From contig DATKQI010000054.1 of NCBI GenBank assembly GCA_035532755.1, forward strand, positions 1-28,674: a stretch of DNA of 28,674 bases. Reading direction: 5' to 3'. Position 1 is the stretch's first letter. Each line of letters begins with the position of its first letter. The stretch is from DATKQI01 sp035532755. GTDB lineage: Bacteria; Pseudomonadota; Alphaproteobacteria; Acetobacterales; Acetobacteraceae. The translations under genes were made by a program, and so were the position numbers. Shown piece after piece: positions 8,572 to 16,281 of this stretch. The notes below the pieces were generated by a model. The model was not told where the DNA came from, made no database searches, and was given only the letters and a program-made list of their open reading frames with translations.

Positions 8572-9978
8572 TCAACCCGCGGCGATGGCCTCTTCGACGA
8601 TATCCAGCGCGCGCGTCATCTCCGCTTCGGTGATGGTCAGCGGTGGGGTCAGCGTCAGCACGTTCCCCATTGTGGTCTTGAACGACAGCCCCCGATCCAG
8701 GGCGCGATAAAGCACGGCCTCCGCCAGATCGCCGTTCGGCAGCTTGTCCTCCCGCCCATGGACGAGATCGATGCCAAGCAGCAGCCCGCGGCCGCGCACA
8801 TCGCCGATCACGGGAAGCCGGCGCTTCATCCGGTGCAGCCGCTCCAGCGCCAGCGCGCCGATGCGGGCGGCATTGCCCACCAGGCCCTCGTCCTCGATGA
8901 TCTCGATCGTCGTCAGCGCCGCGCGGGCGGTGACCGGGTTCTTCTCATGCGTGTAGTGCCCGATGGCCCAGCCGGCGCCGACATCGAGCCCAGGCCGCGC
9001 GATCACGGCGGCAATCGGCAGGATGCCCCCGCCCAGCGCCTTGCCCATCACCAGGATGTCCGGAACCACGCTGTCATGATCGCAGGCGAACATCCGCCCG
9101 GTCTTGCCCAGGCCGGTGGGGATCTCGTCGAAGATCAGCAGCGTGCCGTGCCGGTTGCAGGCTTCCTGCACGCGGCGCCAGTATCCCGGCGGCGGCAGGT
9201 ACGGCACCGCCCGCGCCGGCTCCGCCACGACCGCCGCGACATCGCCCTCGCGCGACAGGACGTATTCCACCATCGCCGCACAGGCGCTGTGGCATTGTGC
9301 CAGGATGGGCTGCCCGGCCGCATCCACCGGGTGGCCATACGGACACCGATAGCAGGCATACGGCGCGACATGCTGCGCCCCGGCCACGAGCGGCGCTGCT
9401 GGGCCGGAGCGGAACAGCGCCTCCCCGGACAGGCTTGCCGCGCCCACCCCGGCGCCATGGAAAGCATCCCAGAACGAGAGGGTCTTGAATCGCCCGGTCG
9501 CGGTGCGCGCGAGCTTGACCGCGACCTCGATCGCATCGGATCCGCCGGTGGTGAACAGCACCTTCGACAGATCGCTCGGCGCGATCGCACCCAGCTTCTC
9601 GGCCAGAAGCACGGCGGGTTCGCAGGCGTAGCGGCGCGGGGCGAAGCACAGCGCATCCATCTGCCGCGCGATCGCCTGCTTCAACCGAGGATGCCCGTAG
9701 CCGATGTGATGAACGTTGTTGCCATGGAAATCCATGCAGCGCCGGCCCGCCGCATCCTCGATCCAGATCCCCTCCGCCTTCACGATGACATCGAGGCAGG
9801 GCGTGGACACGGATTGATGCAGGAAGGCGGCCTCGTCGCGGGCCAGCAGCGCCTGCGTGCGCGCATCATGATGGCGCGCCTGCCAGGCGCTTCGCCGGCT
9901 GGTGAGGTTGGTGTCGCTTTCCGATTCCGCGACGCGGCGCGGCGGTGCGGCAGCATCTGGATCGGGGCGGGTGTTCAT
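8572..9978 (-). CDS. pbfA: Class-III aminotransferase-fold PLP enzyme, probable (R)-1-hydroxy-2-aminoethylphosphonate ammonia-lyase
   Basis: This is a 468-residue PLP enzyme of the class III (ornithine/acetylornithine) aminotransferase fold. Visible motifs are GIWIEDAAGRRCMDFHGNNVHHIGYGHP (about 70-97), FTTGGSDAIEVAVK (cofactor phosphate loop, GGSDA 145-149), FDEIPTGLGKTG with the PLP-ring Asp284, MGKALGGGILP with the Schiff-base Lys313, and THEKNPV. The PbfA branch of this fold converts (R)-1-hydroxy-2-AEP to phosphonoacetaldehyde and ammonia, and its genes occur in phnW clusters. The convergent phnWAY-phnSTUV genes therefore favour PbfA over an ordinary transaminase. ATG 9978 is chosen because AGGAGG (minus strand, 9988-9983) lies 4 bases upstream; the in-frame ATG at 9999 lacks such a site. 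The gene lies 45 bases after the EamA permease gene. A plain aspartate-family aminotransferase remains possible. Confidence 0.72.
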   Translation of the reverse strand: MNTRPDPDAAAPPRRVAESESDTNLTSRRSAWQARHHDARTQALLARDEAAFLHQSVSTPCLDVIVKAEGIWIEDAAGRRCMDFHGNNVHHIGYGHPRLKQAIARQMDALCFAPRRYACEPAVLLAEKLGAIAPSDLSKVLFTTGGSDAIEVAVKLARTATGRFKTLSFWDAFHGAGVGAASLSGEALFRSGPAAPLVAGAQHVAPYACYRCPYGHPVDAAGQPILAQCHSACAAMVEYVLSREGDVAAVVAEPARAVPYLPPPGYWRRVQEACNRHGTLLIFDEIPTGLGKTGRMFACDHDSVVPDILVMGKALGGGILPIAAVIARPGLDVGAGWAIGHYTHEKNPVTARAALTTIEIIEDEGLVGNAARIGALALERLHRMKRRLPVIGDVRGRGLLLGIDLVHGREDKLPNGDLAEAVLYRALDRGLSFKTTMGNVLTLTPPLTITEAEMTRALDIVEEAIAAG

Positions 9979-10023
9979 CGAACCTCCTGTAGCCGGCATC
10001 GCAATCGCCTTTGCGGGAAATGT

Positions 10024-10869
10024 CTACTGCCAGCGAATGAGCAGAATCCCCGCCAGGATGATCAAGGCCGCCATGCCCCGGGCGGGGACGAAGGGTTCCT
10101 TGAGGAAGAAGGTGGCGATGGCGGCGGAAAACAGCACGCTCGTCTCGCGCAGCGCCGCCACGATCGCGATCGGCGCGAGGGTCATGGCCCAGACGGCAAT
10201 CCAGTAGGCGCCCACGGACATCGCGCCGCCTGCCAGGCCCTGGCCGATGAACCGGCGCATCGGCGCGAAGATCGCGCTGCCGCGGCGCGCCAGCGCGAAC
10301 AGCGGCAGCGGCAGGCCGTCCAGCACGCACAGTGCGGCGATGTAGGCCGAAGGATCGCCCGCCCGCCGCGCGCCGGTGCCGTCCACCACGGTGTAGCCGG
10401 AGATGATGCAGGCGGTGAGCACGGCGAAGGCGATCGCCTTCCACTCCAGGCGCGCCCCGCCGCGGCGGCGGTGGGCAGACATCATCACCACGCCCGCGCC
10501 CAGGATCACGATGCCGATCAGCGCCTGCGCGCGCAGCGGGTCCCGCAGCACGGCGATCGAGACCAGCGCCGTGCACAGCGGCGCCCCGCCGCGGACGATG
10601 GGATAGATCTGGCCCATCTCCCCGCGGCGGTAGGCGGCCGTCAGTGCCAGGTAGTAGCAGAAATGCAGGGCAACAGAGGCGACTACCCAGGGCCACGCCG
10701 CCGCGCGCGGCCAGCCGAACGCCAGCACCAGCGGCATCCCCACCACGCCGGCGCTCGCCGTGATGAGCGTCATCGCCAGGAAGGGTTCAAGGCGGGCCTT
10801 GAGAAAGGCGTTCCAGCCCGCGTGCATCGCCGCCGCGGCCAGCACCGTCATGAACACCGCCGAACTCAT
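10024..10869 (-). CDS. EamA/DMT-superfamily permease associated with phosphonate genes
   Basis: This is a 281-residue inner-membrane protein with about ten hydrophobic helices and two EamA repeats. The first includes YYLALTAAYRRGEMGQIYPIVRGGAPL (about 72-98), the second ALRETSVLFSAAIATFFLKEPF (239-260). An EamA subgroup has been noted in phosphonate-use operons, which fits here: the gene lies directly upstream of the probable pbfA on the same strand. It may export a toxic intermediate or move an aminophosphonate; the direction cannot be read. Start 10869 (MSSAVFMTVLAAAAMHAGWN) puts the first helix at the N-terminus; the upstream in-frame ATG 10977 would add a Gly/Arg-rich non-membrane stretch and is less likely. 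No strong ribosome site is visible. Confidence 0.8.
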   Translation of the reverse strand: MSSAVFMTVLAAAAMHAGWNAFLKARLEPFLAMTLITASAGVVGMPLVLAFGWPRAAAWPWVVASVALHFCYYLALTAAYRRGEMGQIYPIVRGGAPLCTALVSIAVLRDPLRAQALIGIVILGAGVVMMSAHRRRGGARLEWKAIAFAVLTACIISGYTVVDGTGARRAGDPSAYIAALCVLDGLPLPLFALARRGSAIFAPMRRFIGQGLAGGAMSVGAYWIAVWAMTLAPIAIVAALRETSVLFSAAIATFFLKEPFVPARGMAALIILAGILLIRWQ

Positions 10870-10987
10870 GGCACCGCCACCCGCCGCGGGCTGCCTTCGC
10901 CAACCGGCCGCCCCATGCCAACCTGCCCCAAAGCCTCGTCCCATCCGAAGGTGGCTGCGGCGATCCATAGCAGCCAACGCGCAACGT

Positions 10988-11032
10988 CACAATCATGTTG
11001 ACGCACAATACCGCATAATACCACATTCACAC
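10988..11032. promoter_or_regulatory. Divergent EamA-deoR control region with spaced repeats
   Basis: This AT-rich patch separates the EamA/pbfA unit from the DeoR gene. CACAAT occurs at 10988-10993 and 11004-11009. AATACC occurs at 11007-11012 and 11017-11022, exactly one helical turn (10 bases) apart. ATGTTG (10995-11000) matches the core of the repeat before the FAD-enzyme gene. CATAAT (11014-11019) is a candidate -10 for the DeoR gene, giving an almost leaderless mRNA. The features suggest an autoregulated operator region. Confidence 0.4.
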
Positions 11033-11863
11033 ATGCAACCCCCTGCGCCCTCCGGCGACCCCAGCGCGCCATCGGCCCCATCCTCGCCATCGCGCCCCCT
11101 CGCGGCGCGGCGACACGGCGAAATCCTGCGGCGGCTGTCCGCGGCTGGATCGGTTGGCGTCGGCGAGGTCGCCGCGTTCTTCGGTGTGTCGCACGAAACC
11201 ATCCGGCGCGATCTCAAGCAGCTGGCGGCCCGGGGCCAGCTCGACATCGTGCATGGCGGCGCCGCGCGGCGCGAAGCGAACGAGCCTGCGCTGGACAAGC
11301 GCGAATCGGAGAATGCCGAGGGCAAGGCGGCCATCGGGCGGTTCGCGGCAACGCTGGTGGAAGACGGCATGGTCGTGCTGCTCGACTCCGGCACCACGAC
11401 CCTCGCCGTGGCCCGCTCCCTGCCGGCGAAACGCAACCTGACCATCTGCACCGGCAGCCTGGCGATCGCGCAGCTGCTCTGCCGCGTGCCCGGCAGCCGC
11501 GTCCATCTGCTCGGCGGCGAGGTGGACCCGAATGACGAGGCGACAACCGGGATCGACATGCTGGATGCGGTTGCGCGGTTCCGGGTGGATGTGGCGTTTC
11601 TTGGCGGCGGCGGCCTCGCCCCGGATGGCGAGATCACCGACTACACACGGGCCGGCGCCGAGCTGCGCGGGCGGATGATCCGCGGCGCGGCGTGCGCCTA
11701 CTTCGTGATGGATCACGCCAAATTCGGCCGGCTTACGCCTGTCCGCATACCGAATTTCTCGGCGGCCGCCGGCCTGATCGTCGATGCGGCCCCGCCGCTG
11801 CCGACCCGGGCAGCCCTGGCCGCGCATGGTCTGCGCCTGATGGTCACCGGCAATGGAAAGTGA
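11033..11863 (+). CDS. DeoR-family transcriptional regulator
   Basis: This is a 276-residue DNA-binding regulator. An N-terminal winged helix (about 40-75) includes GEVAAFFGVSHETIRRDLKQL and DIVHGGAAR. It is followed by the DeoR C-terminal sensor domain (LLDSGTTTLAVARSL, ICTGSLAIAQLL, VHLLGGEVDPNDEATTG, VDVAFLGGGGLAPDGEITDYTRAGAELRGRMI), which normally binds a phosphorylated sugar-like ligand. A phosphonate or phosphorylated intermediate is therefore a reasonable effector, by inference. The first 25 residues are Pro/Ser/Ala-rich and unstructured. ATG 11033 has no visible Shine-Dalgarno site, and no other start lies between it and the HTH, so near-leaderless translation is possible. It is divergent from EamA-pbfA and 79 bases before the FAD enzyme gene, and may regulate both. 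Confidence 0.9.
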   Translation: MQPPAPSGDPSAPSAPSSPSRPLAARRHGEILRRLSAAGSVGVGEVAAFFGVSHETIRRDLKQLAARGQLDIVHGGAARREANEPALDKRESENAEGKAAIGRFAATLVEDGMVVLLDSGTTTLAVARSLPAKRNLTICTGSLAIAQLLCRVPGSRVHLLGGEVDPNDEATTGIDMLDAVARFRVDVAFLGGGGLAPDGEITDYTRAGAELRGRMIRGAACAYFVMDHAKFGRLTPVRIPNFSAAAGLIVDAAPPLPTRAALAAHGLRLMVTGNGK

Positions 11864-11867
11864 TGAT

Positions 11868-11897
11868 ATGTTGTTATTTGCGGCTAAATGTTGTAAT
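11868..11897 (+). promoter_or_regulatory. Direct repeat ATGTTGT x2 and possible promoter before the FAD/GcvT gene
   Basis: ATGTTGT occurs at 11868-11874 and 11888-11894, exactly 20 bases (two helical turns) apart, in an AT-rich stretch just after the DeoR stop. TTGTTA (11871-11876) and TGTAAT (11892-11897, 5 of 6 matches to TATAAT) could be -35/-10 boxes, with a short 15-base spacer. The repeats overlap both boxes, the geometry of a regulator site. DeoR is the obvious candidate. Confidence 0.42.
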
Positions 11898-11942
11898 TGA
11901 GTGTGGGATATCCCTCTCACGCTCAAGGACTCCGGCATCATC

Positions 11943-14396
11943 ATGGCGAACGATCTTCCCGCCCACGCACGTGCAGTCATCGTCGGCGGCGGCATCGTCG
12001 GCTGCTCGGTTGCCTATCACCTCACCCGCATGGGGTGGCGCGATGTCGTCCTGCTCGAACAGGGGCGATTGTCCTGCGGAACCACCTGGCACGCCGCGGG
12101 CCTGGTCGGCCAGTTGCGCACCCACCCCAACATGACGCGGCTCATCCGCTACTCGACCGAGCTTTATGCCGCCCTGGAGGCCGAGACCGGCCTTGCCACG
12201 GGCTGGAAGCAGTGCGGTTCGGTCACCGTCGCCCGCACCACGGAACGGATGACGCAGTTGCGCAGAACCGCCTCCGCCGCGCGCGCGCAGGGAATCGAGA
12301 TCGAGCTGCTGACACCCGCACAGGCCGGCGAGAAATGGCCGATCATGCGAACGGACGATCTCGCCGGCGCTGTGTGGCTTCCCGGAGATGGGAAAGCCAA
12401 TCCTGCCGACATCACGCAGGCTCTGGCGCGCGGCGCCCGCAACCGCGGTGCGCAGATATTCGAGCAGACGCGGGTGAACGCCATCCGGGTCGCCAAGGGC
12501 GCCGTGAGCGGGCTGGAGACCACACGGGGGCCGATCGCGTGCGACGCGCTCGTCATCTGCGCAGGCCAATGGTCCCGCGAGATCGGTCGGATGTGCGGCG
12601 TCACGATCCCGCTTCATTCGGCGGAGCACATGTACATCGTCACCGAGCGGATCGAAGGTGTGCACCCCGAGCTGCCGGTGATGCGGGATCCGGACGGCTA
12701 TATCTACTTCAAGGAAGAAGTGGGCGGGCTGGTGATGGGCGGCTTCGAGCCGAACGCCAAGCCTTGGGGCATGGACGGCATTCCGGCCGGCTTCGAATTT
12801 CAATTGCTGCCGGATGACTGGGATCAGTTCGAGATCCTCATGCAGAACGCGCTGCAGCGTGTGCCGGCATTGCAGACGGCGCAGATCAAGACGTTCCTGA
12901 ACGGACCGGAGAGCTTCACGCCCGACAACAACTTCATCCTTGGCGCGGCGCCCGAAACCCGGAATGTATTCGTCGCGGCCGGGTTCAATTCCATGGGCAT
13001 CGCGTCGGCCGGCGGCGCCGGCCGAGCGCTCGCCGAATGGATCGTCGAAGGCGAGCCGTCATTCGATTTGTGGCCGGTGGACATCCGCCGGTTCGCACGC
13101 TTCAACGGCAATGAAACCTGGCTGCGGGATCGCGTCAAGGAAGTGCTCGGCCTTCACTACGCCATGCCGTGGCCGAATCTGGAGCTGACGACGGCCCGGC
13201 CGTTTCGCCGCTCCCCGCTGTTCGATCGCCTGGCGGCGAAGGGCGCGGTGTTCGGGTCGAAGATGGGATGGGAACGTCCGAACTGGTTCGCCCCGGCAGG
13301 GGTGGAACGACGCAACATATATTCGTTCGACCGCCAGAACTGGTTCGCGCATGCCGCGACGGAGCATCGTGCCTGCCGTGAAGGCGTGGCCCTGTTCGAC
13401 ATGACTTCGTTCACGAAATTTCTCATGCAGGGGCCGGATGCGGAAGCGGTGCTCCAGCGCCTCTGCGCCAATGACATCGCCGTGCCGGTCGGCCGGACGA
13501 TCTATACCCCCATGCTCAACCGCCGCGGCGGTTTTGAGAGCGACCTGACAATCGCGCGGCTCGCGGCGGACAGCTTTCTGATCCTCACCGGCACGGCCCA
13601 GACGATCCGCGATGCGGATTGGATCGGCCGCAACATCCCAGATTCCGCCCGCGCCGTGCTGACCGATGTCACCTCGGCCTATGCGGTCCTCGCCGTGATG
13701 GGGCCACGCGCGCGCGATCTTCTCGGGCGGGTGACGGGGGCTGCTCTCAACACGGCGAGCTTCCCGTTTGGCGCCGTGCGCGAGATCGGCATCGGCTACG
13801 CCACCGTCTGGGCCGCAAGGCGAAGCTATATGGGGGAGCTCGGCTGGGAACTTTATGTGCCGACGGAATTTGCCGCCATGGTCTATGATGCCTTGATGGC
13901 AGCCGGCGATGACCTCGGCGCCAGGGATGCCGGGTACTATGCTGTCGAGTCGCTCCGGATCGAAAAAGGCTATCGTGCGTGGGGCCGCGAACTGACGCCG
14001 GACCACACGCCGTGGGAAGCCGGCCTTGATTTCGGCGTGAAGCTCCAGAAGAGTGCCGATTTCATCGGCCGGGAAGCCCTTCTCGCTTCCCGGCACAAGC
14101 CGCTATGCAAGCGTATCGTCTCTTTCATGGCGACGGCGCCGGATTCGCCGATTGCCTGGGGCGGCGAGCTGATCACTTCGAATGGAAATCCAGTCGGCGA
14201 GGTCACATCGGCTGCCTATGGCTACACCGTTGGCGGCGTGGTGGCATTGGGCTGGGTACGTTCGGTAGGCGAACCTGTCGATGATGCGTGGCTCGCGGAC
14301 CGGGAGTTCATGATCGACATTGCCGGCGAGCAAGTTCCCGCTCGTGCCTCGCTCAAGCCGTTTTATGATCCGTCTGGCACGAAGCTGCGTCTGTGA
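11943..14396 (+). CDS. FAD-dependent oxidoreductase with GcvT domain (dimethylglycine/sarcosine dehydrogenase type)
   Basis: This is an 817-residue two-part enzyme. The N-terminal half is a DAO-type FAD domain: the dinucleotide motif VIVGGGIVGCSVAYHL (GGGIVG 15-20) and GTTWHAAGLVG, whose His50 is the usual covalent FAD-attachment residue, then an FAO_M linker. From about residue 430 comes a GcvT/aminomethyltransferase domain (GVALFDMTSFTKFLMQGPDAE ... VMGPRARDLL ... YVPTEF) and a GcvT C-terminal barrel (about 720-810, with IGREALLASRHKPLCKRIVSF). Such enzymes oxidatively remove N-methyl groups and can pass formaldehyde to tetrahydrofolate. The substrate is unknown; an N-methylated aminophosphonate or glycine-betaine product is possible. 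ATG 11943 is chosen because the FAD motif starts 14 residues later; GTG 11901 is an in-frame alternative. Its stop faces the amidohydrolase gene, 78 bases away. Confidence 0.85.
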   Translation: MANDLPAHARAVIVGGGIVGCSVAYHLTRMGWRDVVLLEQGRLSCGTTWHAAGLVGQLRTHPNMTRLIRYSTELYAALEAETGLATGWKQCGSVTVARTTERMTQLRRTASAARAQGIEIELLTPAQAGEKWPIMRTDDLAGAVWLPGDGKANPADITQALARGARNRGAQIFEQTRVNAIRVAKGAVSGLETTRGPIACDALVICAGQWSREIGRMCGVTIPLHSAEHMYIVTERIEGVHPELPVMRDPDGYIYFKEEVGGLVMGGFEPNAKPWGMDGIPAGFEFQLLPDDWDQFEILMQNALQRVPALQTAQIKTFLNGPESFTPDNNFILGAAPETRNVFVAAGFNSMGIASAGGAGRALAEWIVEGEPSFDLWPVDIRRFARFNGNETWLRDRVKEVLGLHYAMPWPNLELTTARPFRRSPLFDRLAAKGAVFGSKMGWERPNWFAPAGVERRNIYSFDRQNWFAHAATEHRACREGVALFDMTSFTKFLMQGPDAEAVLQRLCANDIAVPVGRTIYTPMLNRRGGFESDLTIARLAADSFLILTGTAQTIRDADWIGRNIPDSARAVLTDVTSAYAVLAVMGPRARDLLGRVTGAALNTASFPFGAVREIGIGYATVWAARRSYMGELGWELYVPTEFAAMVYDALMAAGDDLGARDAGYYAVESLRIEKGYRAWGRELTPDHTPWEAGLDFGVKLQKSADFIGREALLASRHKPLCKRIVSFMATAPDSPIAWGGELITSNGNPVGEVTSAAYGYTVGGVVALGWVRSVGEPVDDAWLADREFMIDIAGEQVPARASLKPFYDPSGTKLRL

Positions 14397-14474
14397 TGTT
14401 CCGGTGCGCATTCTTCTTGCGTCAGGCTTCGCACGTGCAACTCACCCGACAGGCTAGGCAACTGAGGCCGCAGC

Positions 14475-15464
14475 TTATCGGCCGGGCCATTTGAGCCTGC
14501 ATCCGAACACGCGTTCTGCGTTCTGCCTGCGGATTGTCTCTACGGTCTCCGGGGCATAGGCACCGAGGTCTGCGTCTGCGCTGTCAGCCCCCATCGGGAA
14601 CGGCCAGTCGCTGCCGAGCAGAATACGGTCGGCACCTAGAACCTCCATCAGCATGCGGCCATGGGATGGGCTGTGAACGAGGCTGTCGACGAAGAAGCGC
14701 TTCACCGCGTCGATGGGCGGCAATGGCAGTGCCGGAACTCCGGGGCGGGTCGTCGCCACGCCCTTCTGCCAGCGCCCCGCCAAAGCAGCGACGGCGCCGC
14801 CACCATGCGCGAGAATGAATTTCAGCCGGGGGAAATCGTGCAGCACGCCGCCGAAGACAAGTTGCGCGGCGGCGATGGTCGTCTCGACCGGGTTGCCGAG
14901 AAGATTGGCCAGATAGAAGGGCTGGAGACGCGCATCCGGCGTCGAGCCGGGATGGATGAAGATCGGCAGGTCCTTCCGCGCCAGCACCTGCCAGAGGGGG
15001 GCATACGCGCTGTCCGCATAGGACAGCCCGGGGTGTTCCGTTCCGATCACCACACCGGCCCAGTCCGCGCCGAGCGTCTCGGCGATCGCGGCGGCGGTTT
15101 CCGGGGCCTCGACGGGAAGATAGGCGAGGGGCCGCAGGACCGGGGCATGGGCTCTGCACGCCGCCAGCAGGCTCTCATTGACAAGATCGGCATAGGCACG
15201 GCGGGCATCGTGCAAAAGATCCGGGCGGAACAGCGGCGGCGGCACCGACACGATGGCGCCGTCGAGCCCGTCCGAACGGATGCGATCGACGAGCCTTTCC
15301 GCCTCGCAGATCGGATGCAGCGGGATGCCGTGGCCGCAGACGCAAAGCTGCCCCGGGCGCAGGCTCATCCCATGGGCCCTGCTTTCCGCCACGCTGTCGA
15401 TCAACGGCCGCGGGATGAGATGGGTATGGACGTCCCATCCGCCCATCCTGCCCGGCGCCATCAT
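14475..15464 (-). CDS. Amidohydrolase-superfamily (ACMSD-like) hydrolase or decarboxylase
   Basis: This is a 329-residue TIM-barrel metal enzyme of the amidohydrolase-2 group, which includes ACMS, gamma-resorcylate and related decarboxylases as well as lactonases. Metal ligands can be read: WDVHTHLIP (His13, His15), FIHPGS (His171), LAHGGGAV (His220) and LLGSDWPFPMG (Asp286). The spacing and the single-metal pattern resemble ACMSD. It is the last gene of a six-gene minus-strand operon. ATG 15464 starts one base after the cupin stop (TGAAATG); ATG 15461 is equivalent, while the ATG at 15476 overlaps the cupin gene. In context it probably acts on a ring-cleavage product made by the cupin or FAH enzymes. 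Its reaction is not established. Confidence 0.82.
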   Translation of the reverse strand: MMAPGRMGGWDVHTHLIPRPLIDSVAESRAHGMSLRPGQLCVCGHGIPLHPICEAERLVDRIRSDGLDGAIVSVPPPLFRPDLLHDARRAYADLVNESLLAACRAHAPVLRPLAYLPVEAPETAAAIAETLGADWAGVVIGTEHPGLSYADSAYAPLWQVLARKDLPIFIHPGSTPDARLQPFYLANLLGNPVETTIAAAQLVFGGVLHDFPRLKFILAHGGGAVAALAGRWQKGVATTRPGVPALPLPPIDAVKRFFVDSLVHSPSHGRMLMEVLGADRILLGSDWPFPMGADSADADLGAYAPETVETIRRQNAERVFGCRLKWPGR

Positions 15465-15465
15465 T

Positions 15466-16236
15466 TCAGCGGGCATCCTCGTCGCTCTTGTACCAAGGCG
15501 GGCGCACGGGATAGTGCGGGCCATCGTAGATCTCGAGGAAGATCGAGGTTTCGTCGGCGACGGTGGGGCCGTGCACGCAGCCCTTGGGGTTGCAGTAGAA
15601 CACGCCGGGCGTGAGCGTCAGCCCGGTCGGGATGTAGCGATACTTGCCGGACAGGCAGTACATGAACTGGTTCGAGGCATGCAGATGCGCATTCGGGATC
15701 CCGCAGCCCGCCTCGAACTTGATGAGCGCGATCGAAGCGCCGGTTTCCTCGCTGCGCCACAGCATCTTGTGCGAGAGACCTGCGAGTGTTTTTTCAACCC
15801 ATTGCTGGTCTGCTGTCTGAACCAGGATTTCCTTCAATGCCTCCGTCGCCTCGGCTGGCACCGGCGCGGCGGCAGGCTCGGCCTCACCCGGTGCCCAGGT
15901 GATATGCTTCAGCTCCACAAGGCGTGAGAGATAAGGCACCGCCGCCGTGTTGGTGAGCTTGTGCACCGGCCGCATGCCATCAATGAAGACCGTTTCTCCC
16001 AGGGGTTCGCTCGTCTTTCGCTTGTCGCCGAAGATCGTCTCGATCTCGTTTTCGCCACCCCCGAGCGAGATCACGAGGTACGGATGATGGTGGATGTGGA
16101 AATCGATGGTTTCGCCCGGCTGGAGAGCGACCTCCCAGACACGTACAAATTCGTTCTCCAGCACGATCCTCTGGCCGACATCGCCGAGTCGGATGCCGAG
16201 TTCGGCCGCCCGCCTGATGCCGTGGATATCGCTCAT
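15466..16236 (-). CDS. Bicupin protein, probable non-haem metal dioxygenase
   Basis: This is a 256-residue protein with two cupin barrels. Cupin 1 has DFHIHHHPYLVISL (His47, His49) and RPVHKL (His92). Cupin 2 has NAHLHASNQFMYCLSGKYRYI (His184, His186) and NPKGCVHGPT (His222). The Glu expected four residues after HxH is replaced in cupin 2 (HLHASNQF), leaving a three-His site like those of Dke1 or cysteine dioxygenase rather than the classic 3His-1Glu. An oxygenase role in the operon's catabolism is therefore plausible but inferred. The start ATG 16236 has GGGAG about 8-10 bases upstream; ATG 16251 is an alternative. It lies 45 bases after the FAH gene and is coupled to the amidohydrolase gene. 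Confidence 0.78.
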   Translation of the reverse strand: MSDIHGIRRAAELGIRLGDVGQRIVLENEFVRVWEVALQPGETIDFHIHHHPYLVISLGGGENEIETIFGDKRKTSEPLGETVFIDGMRPVHKLTNTAAVPYLSRLVELKHITWAPGEAEPAAAPVPAEATEALKEILVQTADQQWVEKTLAGLSHKMLWRSEETGASIALIKFEAGCGIPNAHLHASNQFMYCLSGKYRYIPTGLTLTPGVFYCNPKGCVHGPTVADETSIFLEIYDGPHYPVRPPWYKSDEDAR

Positions 16237-16281
16237 CTTCCCATCTCCCAATTATCCGCGTCGCGCGGATCACTCCGTCTG

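Noticed and set aside
8194..11001. A plus-strand open frame of about 935 codons opposite pbfA and the EamA gene.
   Set aside because: It is antisense to two genes with clear family motifs, its product is Arg/Ala/His-rich without any domain, and high GC keeps off-frames open.
14397..14474. A terminator between the convergent FAD-enzyme and amidohydrolase genes.
   Set aside because: The only inverted repeat (GTGCG/CGCAC) has a loop of about 21 bases and no T-run.
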